36,122 nt of DNA. Source: a virus. Below, in pieces: positions 1-7,323 of the stretch; position 1 is the stretch's first letter; each line of letters opens with the position of its first letter. The notes below the pieces were generated by a model that saw nothing but the letters and a program-made list of their open reading frames with translations, was not told the origin of the DNA and did no database searches. Both the position numbers and the translations under genes were made by a program. The stretch spans positions 1 through 36,122 of IMG/VR virus record IMGVR_UViG_3300009149_000123. One strand, 5' to 3'.

Positions 1-1
1 A

Positions 2-304
2 GTAGGTCTAGCTGTACACGTTGGTAATAACTACATGCGATCGGGTACGATGGCAGGTGTTGACCGCGGTAACGGCAACCATGCTATTGCCGGTGACGAT
101 CTTGTTAAACTCAACAATAACCCAAGGTCTTACGAAGACTTTGCTATTGATAGTCCTCAGTCGTGGGGAACAGGGTTTGCCGATGGTGGTAGAACCTTAA
201 TCACGATTAAGAGCATTGAACAGACATACCGTGTACATGCGTTGTACGGTGTTAGATCAGTGCTAACAAATCCAAATGAACTTTCAGAAACAAGGATTCG
301 GTAA
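2..304 (+). CDS. C-terminal part of a papain-like (C1-type) cysteine peptidase, 5' end outside the window
   Basis: The frame is open from the left edge (Val-Gly-Leu-Ala-Val-His...) to TAA at 302-304, so the gene begins upstream and about 100 residues are visible. The segment GNHAIAGDDL followed some 20 residues later by DSPQSWGTGFADGG resembles the catalytic His region and the Asn-Ser-Trp-Gly...Gly-Gly region of C1 peptidases, although the usual Asn before Ser-Trp-Gly is not obvious here. It ends one base before the next start codon, so it is probably cotranscribed with the secreted protein that follows. An endolysin or virion-associated peptidase role is possible but inferred. The ATG at position 35 is internal and not taken as the start. 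Function is tentative; the partial status is certain. Confidence 0.5.
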   Translation, partial: VGLAVHVGNNYMRSGTMAGVDRGNGNHAIAGDDLVKLNNNPRSYEDFAIDSPQSWGTGFADGGRTLITIKSIEQTYRVHALYGVRSVLTNPNELSETRIR

Positions 305-305
305 C

Positions 306-1007
306 ATGAAAAACTTTATGATTTTGTTAGTGCTGCTGGTTACACCAGCGTGCTGCAACACTGCAATGGCTGAACTGACTAGACCAAGTAACTTTGACTC
401 AATCGAAGTGCTTACGCTTGATCAACTCGAAAGAGCCGTTGAACGCAACACTAAGCTTGTTGACGAACACACCAAGAAGATTGCCGCTATTGAAACGAAG
501 CTTGAAACACTTGAAACAAAGTGTGCTACTTGTGTTGCTCCTACTGTGGGCAAATCGGTGTCAACGCTTCCAGTAGTTACAACAGAAGAAGACTTCTTTA
601 AACAACTACTTGGCAAAGCCGTTGTAAGTAACTCAGCTACAAACGTTGGTTGTGACAACTGTACTTGTGTTAACTGTACATGCACAAATGGCGAATGCAA
701 CTATGCGACAAGTGCGCCAAGAGTCACGAGTTCTCGCATTGTCTCGGTCGGCCAGCCAGTCATCACGAGTTACGGCCCCATTACGACAAGGGGCGTTTCC
801 TTGGGTTCACCCGTCCAAACGTCGTACACGTCATTTGCGGCCCCAAATTACGTGTCTGGTCGGCCCCTTGTTGGCGGGTACGTTAGTACTCCGGCGTATT
901 CGTCAGCAAGGTGGTCGGTTCCTACTACAAGATCAACACGAAGGTCTCTACGATCTAACAATACAGGTTGGACTTGTTCTAATGGTGTATGTCGCCCTAA
1001 CAGGTAA
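306..1007 (+). CDS. Secreted Cys-rich coiled-coil protein of unknown function
   Basis: The start at 306 is chosen over the in-frame ATG at 276 because AAGGA sits about 10 bases before it and the protein then opens with a classical signal peptide: MKNF, a hydrophobic run (MILLVLLV), and a likely signal peptidase I site after Ala-Met-Ala near residue 22. Residues about 30-70 form a charged heptad-like coiled coil. Then come Cys clusters (CATC; CDNCTCVNCTC; GEC), a Ser/Thr/Val/Tyr-rich low-complexity stretch, and a C-terminus with CSNGVCRPNR. The protein is likely exported and disulfide-bonded or metal-binding. Its place beside a possible peptidase and before terminase would suit a lysis or cell-surface role, but I recognise no family. 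Positions about 720-900 are markedly richer in G+C at third positions than the flanks. Confidence 0.7.
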   Translation: MKNFMILLVLLVTPACCNTAMAELTRPSNFDSIEVLTLDQLERAVERNTKLVDEHTKKIAAIETKLETLETKCATCVAPTVGKSVSTLPVVTTEEDFFKQLLGKAVVSNSATNVGCDNCTCVNCTCTNGECNYATSAPRVTSSRIVSVGQPVITSYGPITTRGVSLGSPVQTSYTSFAAPNYVSGRPLVGGYVSTPAYSSARWSVPTTRSTRRSLRSNNTGWTCSNGVCRPNR

Positions 1008-1010
1008 GTT

Positions 1011-1508
1011 ATGTCTCAAGAACTTGCACTTCAAGAATTGGAAAACGAACTAAAGTTAGCTTTTGCTGACGCTTGGTTACGTTATCCTTCTGATCCATTT
1101 AAAGCAGCTTTAGTTGTTACCAAGGGTGACTCTTTAGCTGCTTTAAGTGTTCTTGACCGATATCAAAGAGATCCCGAACTATATGATATCAAAGCTGCAT
1201 TGATCGAAGAATACGGGGAAGAAGCTTTCTTACCAAGCAAAGAGCAAATGGTAAGGCAGGTTCTTGACAGAGCGGAAAGGGCAGTTGAAGACGCAGACTA
1301 TTGTAAGCTTATGGCTTTAGCTTTCGATGCAAGAGGTATGACAAGTAAAGCTAACGGTGGTGCAAATGTTGTAATCAATAACAACACTGACAATAGAACA
1401 ATGTCAATACCAGTTATGATTAACTCTGCTGGTAATGTTGCTTCCGACGAAGAATGGGAACAAGCTTTAATTCAACAACAGAAGACTTTGGTGGCACATG
1501 ACAGGTAG
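1011..1508 (+). CDS. terS: Terminase small subunit
   Basis: This 165-residue protein lies immediately before the large terminase and overlaps it by 11 bases. The small subunit recognises packaging sites on phage DNA and hands it to the large subunit. The first about 110 residues are predicted mostly helical, with a repeat-like pattern (YPSDPFKAALVV; EAFLPSKEQMVRQVL), typical of the DNA-binding and oligomerisation part. The C-terminus is Asn- and Gln-rich and acidic. AGGTAAG at about 1002-1008 serves as ribosome binding site and overlaps the upstream stop codon. The assignment rests on position, size and helical character rather than on a signature motif. Confidence 0.7.
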   Translation: MSQELALQELENELKLAFADAWLRYPSDPFKAALVVTKGDSLAALSVLDRYQRDPELYDIKAALIEEYGEEAFLPSKEQMVRQVLDRAERAVEDADYCKLMALAFDARGMTSKANGGANVVINNNTDNRTMSIPVMINSAGNVASDEEWEQALIQQQKTLVAHDR

Positions 1509-4500
1509 TTGGACCTTACCCACAGTTGAAGATATTCAGCGACAAAAAGAAGAAGAACGCAAGTCGTTACTTTCTAATTTTGATTCGCTTACTTCACGTA
1601 TGGGCGAAAGGTCGAAACTGTTACAGCGACTAACAGAAAAACCGAAGACAAAAGCAGAAGAACTTGGCGACAGGTTGGAGCATGAGAATACAATAGTGTG
1701 GGAACCTATCCCAAACTCTTCACAATCTTTTGCTATTGCTACAAGAGCACACCATACACTAATGCACGGTGCGCGTGGTCCGGGGAAAGATATCTCTGTT
1801 AATACATTGGTTTTGACAGATAGCGGTTGGAAGAAAGCAGGCGACGTTAACCTTACGGATATGTTGGTTTCGTCCGATGGTTCGTACACCAAGTTGTTGG
1901 GTATCTACCCACAAGGTTACAAAACAAACCTGTATTTGGTTACTTTTGACGATGGTTGTCAAGTTGTTGCTGGTGCTGACCATCTATGGACTGTGGGCAA
2001 CAATAAGCGATTCAAAAGAGAAGGATACAAAGTACATACAACAAAATGGTTGTATGAAGCTCCTAGTCAATGGGGCGTTCCTTACTTGTCTAGTCCAGCA
2101 GACGGTAAGAAATGGGAAGGTTTTGATCCGTATGCAATTGGCTTAATGCTTGGTGACGGAACAATGGGTTCCCAATACCCAACACTGTATTCGCAGGATG
2201 AGGAAATCGTAGCCTACATGGAAGTAGCCCACGATTGGAAAGTATACAAATACGATCTTTACCGCGCTGTTGCCACAAAGAAATCTCAATGGAAAGCTTT
2301 AAGAGAACTATGGCCTAACAAAGAAAAAGCCGAGTTCAAAAGTGTTCCCCGTGATTTGATGGTAGCCGATCCTGCTTCCAGATTAGCGGTGTTACAAGGA
2401 CTGATGGATACAGACGGTAGTATAGAAAAAAACGGTAACAAGTGTAGGTTTGTTTCTTTATCGAAACAACTTGCAGAAGACGTGGCTGAATTGGTAAGGT
2501 CTCTTGGTGGAAAAGCACATTGTTATTTTGAAAACAGACCATCCCCGAAGGGCGGTAAAGATCATCGCTGGCGAGTTAATTTCAATTGTCGTGATAAGTT
2601 TATACCATTTCGATTGACACGAAAATGGGAACGTTGCCAGACAACCAACAGGGTACAAAACCTTAGATACATCAAGTCAATTGCACCAACTTTTCCAGAC
2701 CATACAGTTTGTTTCAGTGTTGCTCATCCTTCAAAACTATTCGTTGTTCAAGGTCACGTTCTAACACACAACACAATCACCCAACTTATGCGGTTCAGGT
2801 CAAGAGTAGGGTTAGGTTACGGTGCTTACTGGCGTGGTGTTATCTTTGACCGAGAATTTAAGAACCTATCGGACCTTGTAGCGCAGTCTTTGAGATTTTT
2901 CCCAAAGTTTGAAGATGGTTGTAAGTGGTTAAAGTCAGCAACCGAATTTAAATGGACGTGGCCTACAGGTGAAGAGTTACTATTTAGGCATGTTAAAAAG
3001 TCAGAAGATTACGACACTTTCCACGGACATGAATACCCTTTCATTGGATGGAATGAATTAACAAAACATCCAACGTCTGAGGTTTACGACAAGTTTATGT
3101 CGGTAAACCGTAGTTCTTTTGATAGGGAAAAACATACACCTATAATTAAGACTAAAGACGGTTACAGGTACAACACACCAGACGGTGAACCATTACCGCC
3201 AATAACACTTGAAGTTTTTAGCACAACTAATCCTAATGGTCCCGGTCATAATTGGGTAAAGAAAAGGTTTATTGATGTTGCTAAGAACGGTGAAGTTGTT
3301 AAAAAAGAAGTTAAGTACTTTGACACACTAAAAGGTGAAGAGGTGACTGTTGTTCGTACACAAGTTGCTATCTTCGGATCATTTTACGAAAACCCTTACC
3401 TTGATCCAATCTATCGCGCAGGTTTGATTGAATCTTGTGCAAATAACCCTAACCTTAAAGCTGCTTGGATTGATGGGCGTTGGGACGCAAATAGCGGTGG
3501 TGCTATTGATGACCTTTGGAACAGCGAAATACACATTGTAGATCGGTTTAGAATACCGAAAGCATGGAAGGTAGACAGAACATTTGACTGGGGTTCTTCA
3601 CACCCGTTTTGTACTGTATTTTGGGCAGAAGCAAACGGTGAAGAAGTTAAGATGCCTGATGGTACAACTTGGTGCCCAGCAAGGGGTTCGTTGATTGCGA
3701 TAGAAGAAGATTACGGTTCGGAAGCAATTGGAACAAACAAAGGGTTGAAGCTATCCGCTAAAGACGTGGCTTTGCGTATTGTTGCAAAAGAACGTGCTTT
3801 GTTATCAGAACAATGGATTGTAAGAGGTGTTCAAGCTGGACCGGCAGATAATCAGATTGATAATGTGACAGAAAGCGACGTTGATACAATCGCTTTTAAA
3901 ATGAAACAACACGGTATTGCTTGGACTAAATCAGATAAGTCTGCTGGTTCAAGAATAATTGGTTTGCAGTTAATGCGAGATAGGTTGCAGTCTTCTGTTA
4001 CAAAAGAAGGACCAGCTATCTACTTCATGCGTAATTGTGTTAATGCAATCGATCTGTTGCCTTCACTTCCAAGAGATCCAGACAAACCAGACGATGTTGA
4101 TTGTTGGGTTGCGGGTACAATGATTGCAACACCTAACGATGATGTTCCAATCGAATTTATTCGGAAAGGTGACTTTGTAAGTACCCCTATCGGACCAAGA
4201 AGAGTTACCAAGAGTTATGTTTCCGGTAGAGCCGCCACTACGCAAGTTTTTCTTTCAAATGGTGTTTTGAGCGAAGGCACGAATGATCACAAAATTTTTG
4301 TAGAAGGTGCTGGTCTTGTTCCTCTGTCTCTGTTATATCATGGGCTTCCTTTAACCTTGGGCGTCTCAGAATGCCAAAATACCTTGAGTATGACGGAATT
4401 CTTTACACGCGATGGGGCGACCGCGATTACTATTCGCCAAACGGAACCGTCCTTGCTAACGGCGGAACTAGCTTGCATCGACAGGTTTGGATTGACAACA

Positions 4501-5103
4501 AAGGACCAATTCCAGAGGGATTTCATATCCACCATATTGACCACAATACAGACAACAATTACATTGAAAACTTGTGTATGGTCCAGGCTTCGGAACACGC
4601 TCGATATCATTTGGCTTTACGTCGCGAGTCAGGGGAACTTGCCGCTTCTCGCGAAGCTTGGTTGGACAATGGGGGGCGGGAAGTTCTTCGCAAGAATGCT
4701 CAAAAGATGCGTGAAAACACACCCGAAAGGAAATTTACGTGCTCTGATTGTGCTTGCGAAGTTAGAACAAAACATCCGTCTCAACAGTATTGCGAAATCT
4801 GCACAACTAAAAGAAACGCAAAAGGGTATAATTCAAAACCCTGCCCTGTGTGTGGGAAAGAGTTCTTCTACAAAACACATTCAAGAAAACAAGTTAAGTC
4901 TTGTAGTGCGAAATGTGGTTGGGTGCTACGAAAAAAAGCAAGTGTATAACATTACTGTTGAACAAGCAGGTTTGTTTTACGCTAATGGGCTACTATCTTC
5001 TAACACAGAAGCAGAAGATCATTATTGGGATGCTGTTAGATACCGTGTGTTAAAAGGTTCTAACAAATGGGCAACAAAAATCAAAACAAACTTTGTAAGG
5101 TAA
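1498..5103 (+). CDS. terL: Terminase large subunit precursor interrupted by two inteins
   Basis: The packaging motor ATPase/nuclease is encoded as a 1201-residue precursor. Removing residues 98-425 (intein 1) and 869-1169 (intein 2) leaves a 572-residue extein, a normal TerL size. The extein joins GARGPGK to TITQLMRFR, restoring a P-loop GxxGxGKT. A Walker B-like stretch EYPFIGWNE lies at about residues 512-520, a nuclease Asp at about 697 in FDWGSS, and joining PDDVD to TEAEDHYWDAVRY restores the C-terminal nuclease motif. Both inteins therefore sit in catalytic motifs, so splicing is needed for function. The ATG overlaps the terS stop, and portal follows after 4 bases. The reading frame is uninterrupted throughout, including under the nested HNH gene. 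Confidence 0.95.
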   Translation: MTGSWTLPTVEDIQRQKEEERKSLLSNFDSLTSRMGERSKLLQRLTEKPKTKAEELGDRLEHENTIVWEPIPNSSQSFAIATRAHHTLMHGARGPGKDISVNTLVLTDSGWKKAGDVNLTDMLVSSDGSYTKLLGIYPQGYKTNLYLVTFDDGCQVVAGADHLWTVGNNKRFKREGYKVHTTKWLYEAPSQWGVPYLSSPADGKKWEGFDPYAIGLMLGDGTMGSQYPTLYSQDEEIVAYMEVAHDWKVYKYDLYRAVATKKSQWKALRELWPNKEKAEFKSVPRDLMVADPASRLAVLQGLMDTDGSIEKNGNKCRFVSLSKQLAEDVAELVRSLGGKAHCYFENRPSPKGGKDHRWRVNFNCRDKFIPFRLTRKWERCQTTNRVQNLRYIKSIAPTFPDHTVCFSVAHPSKLFVVQGHVLTHNTITQLMRFRSRVGLGYGAYWRGVIFDREFKNLSDLVAQSLRFFPKFEDGCKWLKSATEFKWTWPTGEELLFRHVKKSEDYDTFHGHEYPFIGWNELTKHPTSEVYDKFMSVNRSSFDREKHTPIIKTKDGYRYNTPDGEPLPPITLEVFSTTNPNGPGHNWVKKRFIDVAKNGEVVKKEVKYFDTLKGEEVTVVRTQVAIFGSFYENPYLDPIYRAGLIESCANNPNLKAAWIDGRWDANSGGAIDDLWNSEIHIVDRFRIPKAWKVDRTFDWGSSHPFCTVFWAEANGEEVKMPDGTTWCPARGSLIAIEEDYGSEAIGTNKGLKLSAKDVALRIVAKERALLSEQWIVRGVQAGPADNQIDNVTESDVDTIAFKMKQHGIAWTKSDKSAGSRIIGLQLMRDRLQSSVTKEGPAIYFMRNCVNAIDLLPSLPRDPDKPDDVDCWVAGTMIATPNDDVPIEFIRKGDFVSTPIGPRRVTKSYVSGRAATTQVFLSNGVLSEGTNDHKIFVEGAGLVPLSLLYHGLPLTLGVSECQNTLSMTEFFTRDGATAITIRQTEPSLLTAELACIDRFGLTTKDQFQRDFISTILTTIQTTITLKTCVWSRLRNTLDIIWLYVASQGNLPLLAKLGWTMGGGKFFARMLKRCVKTHPKGNLRALIVLAKLEQNIRLNSIAKSAQLKETQKGIIQNPALCVGKSSSTKHIQENKLSLVVRNVVGCYEKKQVYNITVEQAGLFYANGLLSSNTEAEDHYWDAVRYRVLKGSNKWATKIKTNFVR
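1789..2772 (+). mobile_element. Intein 1: class 3 (W-C-T) intein with LAGLIDADG endonuclease, in the TerL P-loop
   Basis: The 328-residue intein begins with Asp (DISVNTLVLTDSGW, block A) and ends in THN, with Thr as the +1 extein residue. The N-terminal residue is neither Cys, Ser nor Ala. Block B reads AGADHLWTV, with Trp two residues after the conserved His. Block F reads TVCFSV, with Cys at the usual Asp position. Block G is VLTHN with Thr before His-Asn. These are the W, C and T residues that define class 3 inteins, in which the block F Cys makes the first nucleophilic attack. Between the splicing blocks are two LAGLIDADG motifs: IGLMLGDGT and LQGLMDTDG. The boundaries are set by restoring the P-loop Gly-Lys-Thr. 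Confidence 0.93.
4102..5004 (+). mobile_element. Intein 2: Cys-type intein in the TerL nuclease motif, carrying an out-of-frame HNH gene
   Basis: The 301-residue intein begins CWVAGTMIATP (block A), with GTNDHKIFV as block B (Thr-x-x-His). It ends in VYNITVE (block F, Asn where Asp is common) and NGLLSSN (block G, Ser instead of the usual penultimate His), with Thr at +1. The boundaries restore PDDVD-TEAEDHYWDAVRY. Only about 90 N-terminal and about 30 C-terminal residues look like splicing domain. The roughly 190 residues between them match nothing recognisable and are the alternate-frame reading of an HNH endonuclease gene at 4371-4949. This is effectively a mini-intein whose linker codons double as another gene. 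Confidence 0.9.
4371..4949 (+). CDS. HNH homing endonuclease nested out of frame inside TerL intein 2
   Basis: The 192-residue protein is read in the -1 frame relative to terL. It has the layout of free-standing phage HNH homing nucleases: an N-terminal Tyr/Gly segment (YDGILYTRWG), LHRQVW, the catalytic core GFHIHHIDHNTDNNYIENL and ASEHARYH. Two Cys pair sets follow (CSDC...CEIC; CPVC...CSAKC), probably zinc-binding DNA-recognition elements. It begins with ATG and ends TAA, entirely within the intein. No strong Shine-Dalgarno precedes the ATG, so how it is translated is unclear. Frame 3 is open from 4287, and a run of seven A at 4931-4937 lies just before its stop, so a frameshift product is conceivable. 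Its likely job is to spread the intein by cutting intein-less terL. Confidence 0.85.
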   Translation: MPKYLEYDGILYTRWGDRDYYSPNGTVLANGGTSLHRQVWIDNKGPIPEGFHIHHIDHNTDNNYIENLCMVQASEHARYHLALRRESGELAASREAWLDNGGREVLRKNAQKMRENTPERKFTCSDCACEVRTKHPSQQYCEICTTKRNAKGYNSKPCPVCGKEFFYKTHSRKQVKSCSAKCGWVLRKKASV

Positions 5104-5107
5104 GAAA

Positions 5108-6550
5108 ATGTCAGTAACAAACATTCGACGTGAACTAAGCGACAAGCTTCCTATTTATACAATCATCGAAGATGCTCTTGCTGGTGAAGTTACCGTTAAG
5201 TCAAAAGGCAAAAACTATTTGCCTGAACCAATGACACACGATACTTCAAGTACAGAAAGGTATGCAAGTTATCTCGCACGTGCAGTTTACTACAATGTAA
5301 TTAAACCAACACAAGAAGCATTGGTTGGTCAACTTTTCTTACGCAAACCAAAGGTGAATTTACCAGAACTAATGACTGGTATGGAAAAAGACGTTAACGG
5401 CGAAGGATTGGATATTGAGCAAATTATTCGTCTTGCTACTAACCACGTCTTACCTTACGGTCGTGGTGGTTTCCTTGCCGACTTCCCTATGCAGCAAGCT
5501 GAAGTGACAAGGGCAGACATTGATAATGGTTTGCAACCAACAGTTACTTTCTATGCCCCTTGGGCGATTACTAACTGGCGAGTAACTAAAGTCGGTAAGA
5601 AGCAGAAACTGACTTTACTTGTCTTAAAAGAAGTATACGAAACCAGAGAAAGTGGAGACGAATTCTCTACTGATTTGAAAGACCGCTACAGAGTTTACAC
5701 ATTGGATGCCGGGGTTGTAACTCTCAGAGTGTGGGAAGATGAAGAGAAACTAGTAAGCAATACTTTGCTAAAAGATAGCGATGGCAACACGTTTGACACT
5801 ATCCCTTTTGAATTTATCGGTTCAGAAAATAATGATGCTGAGATAGATGAACCGCCGTTGTATGGTTTGGCTTCCTTAAACATCCATCATTACCGTAACT
5901 CGGCGGACTATGAAGAAAGTGTATTTCTCGTAGGACAACCAACACCTGTTTATTCAGGGCTTACTCAAGATTGGGTAGATAACAACTTCAAAGGTGGCGT
6001 ACCTTTTGGATCTCGTGCTTCTATTCCTTTGCCTGAAAACGGAAAAGCTATCCTATTGCAAGCAGAACCAAACACTCTTGCTTATGAAGCAATGACTCAC
6101 AAAGAAGAACAGATGATTGCTATTGGGGCAAAAATCATTAACTCACGGCAGACGGTTGAGCGTAAAGAGGCTGAAATCCAGATTGAAGCAGCAAGCCAAC
6201 GTTCTGTGCTGACTACGATCAAAGATAACTTGCAGAAAGCAATGATTTTAGCATTGCAACATGCTGCAAAATTTGTAGGATCTAACCCTGAAGAAATTGA
6301 CTTGGAGTTGAACGATAACTTCGATCTAACTTCAATGACAGCAGAAGAGATTCGCTGGTTGATTGAACTTTATAACGGAAAACTTGTACCTTTCGGTACA
6401 GTTCATGAAAACTTGCGAAGAAGCGGTATTGTCAAAAATACAGCAGAAGAATCAAAAGCAGAAATACTTGCAGATTTGGATTTTGTTAAATCTGTAACAC
6501 CCGTCGACCCTAACCCGAAACCAGCACCTGCGGCTAACCAGAAGGCGTAA
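5108..6550 (+). CDS. Portal protein (DUF4055-like)
   Basis: This 480-residue protein follows terL by 4 bases, the normal portal position. It resembles the DUF4055 group of phage portal-like proteins: an early YLARAVYYNVIKPTQEALVGQLF segment, then LPYGRGGFLADFP, then WAITNWRV, and a long helical C-terminal part (KEEQMIAIGAKI...ASQRSVLTTIKDNLQKAM) that suits the portal stem and crown. Twelve copies would form the DNA-entry vertex and dock the terminase. AGGTAAG before the ATG is a good ribosome binding site. I recognise the family by pattern; no catalytic motif is expected. Confidence 0.8.
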   Translation: MSVTNIRRELSDKLPIYTIIEDALAGEVTVKSKGKNYLPEPMTHDTSSTERYASYLARAVYYNVIKPTQEALVGQLFLRKPKVNLPELMTGMEKDVNGEGLDIEQIIRLATNHVLPYGRGGFLADFPMQQAEVTRADIDNGLQPTVTFYAPWAITNWRVTKVGKKQKLTLLVLKEVYETRESGDEFSTDLKDRYRVYTLDAGVVTLRVWEDEEKLVSNTLLKDSDGNTFDTIPFEFIGSENNDAEIDEPPLYGLASLNIHHYRNSADYEESVFLVGQPTPVYSGLTQDWVDNNFKGGVPFGSRASIPLPENGKAILLQAEPNTLAYEAMTHKEEQMIAIGAKIINSRQTVERKEAEIQIEAASQRSVLTTIKDNLQKAMILALQHAAKFVGSNPEEIDLELNDNFDLTSMTAEEIRWLIELYNGKLVPFGTVHENLRRSGIVKNTAEESKAEILADLDFVKSVTPVDPNPKPAPAANQKA

Positions 6551-6552
6551 CA

Positions 6553-7317
6553 ATGGCTCTTAAAACAACAATTGACTCAACTACATTCGCTTCTTTGAAC
6601 GATGTCTTGAAAGCTGAATACAAGCTTCAAGCTGACGGTACTTACTCACTTGACTTAGGTGGTATGTTCGTTACAGATAAAGATCCTGCTGGATTATTCA
6701 GCGCACTCGAAAAAGAACGCGAAGAGTTAAAACGAGTCAAGACAGTTGCCGATGCCTTGGAAGCTGAAAAGAAAGCAGCGGAGTTAAAGGGTATTACAGG
6801 CATAGAAGAGCTAAAAGCGCACTTCGAACAAGAATTGGCCGCAATGAATGCGAAAGCTGAAGCTGAAAAACAGCAAATGGTGGAACAGCAGAAAGCACAG
6901 AAAGAAGCTTCCGCCAAGTCACAATTGCAGACTAAGGCATTGGAGATTGCCGCAAGTTTGTTTGGTAAAAATGCCCCGTTGATGCTTCCACACGTGCAAT
7001 CGATGTTGAAGGCTAACACTGACGGGGATGCTATTTCCATTGAAATTGTTGATCCTTTGACAGGAAAACCTTCAATTGATCAAAATTTTGATAATTTCAA
7101 GAAATCATTGTCGACAAACGAACTGTTTAAGCCTATGATCGTTGTCAGCAATGCGTCGGGTGGTAGCGCCAACGACGGGAAATCTTCGGGTGTTCCCTCA
7201 GCTACTACTGCCGATGGTAAGCCGAAGACTTATAGCGATTATACCCCTAGTGAATTGCTCGCATTGAAGCGAACAAATCCCGAGGTATTTACTTCCCTTC
7301 AGTCAACAAAAGGCTAA
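6553..7317 (+). CDS. Capsid scaffold protein
   Basis: The 254-residue protein sits between portal and major capsid gene. Residues about 50-130 are a long charged, Ala/Glu/Lys/Gln-rich coiled coil, as in scaffolding proteins that template procapsid assembly. The C-terminal quarter is a Gly/Ser-rich linker followed by a short conserved-looking tail (YSDYTPSELLALKRTNPEVFTSL), plausibly the capsid-binding end. I see no protease catalytic triad, so I do not call a protease fusion. AAGG lies 8-10 bases before the ATG. Confidence 0.78.
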   Translation: MALKTTIDSTTFASLNDVLKAEYKLQADGTYSLDLGGMFVTDKDPAGLFSALEKEREELKRVKTVADALEAEKKAAELKGITGIEELKAHFEQELAAMNAKAEAEKQQMVEQQKAQKEASAKSQLQTKALEIAASLFGKNAPLMLPHVQSMLKANTDGDAISIEIVDPLTGKPSIDQNFDNFKKSLSTNELFKPMIVVSNASGGSANDGKSSGVPSATTADGKPKTYSDYTPSELLALKRTNPEVFTSLQSTKG

Positions 7318-7323
7318 ACCATC

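Noticed and set aside
4338-4722. Minus-strand frames opposite intein 2
   Set aside because: They lack recognisable domains and ribosome binding sites; the region is already coding in two plus frames.
4371-4949. Simple frameshift sequencing error explaining the HNH frame
   Set aside because: One error cannot do it: two compensating indels would be needed, and the intein frame is already open and correctly rejoined. The HNH also has a natural ATG and N-terminus. Kept as a check, not as the call.
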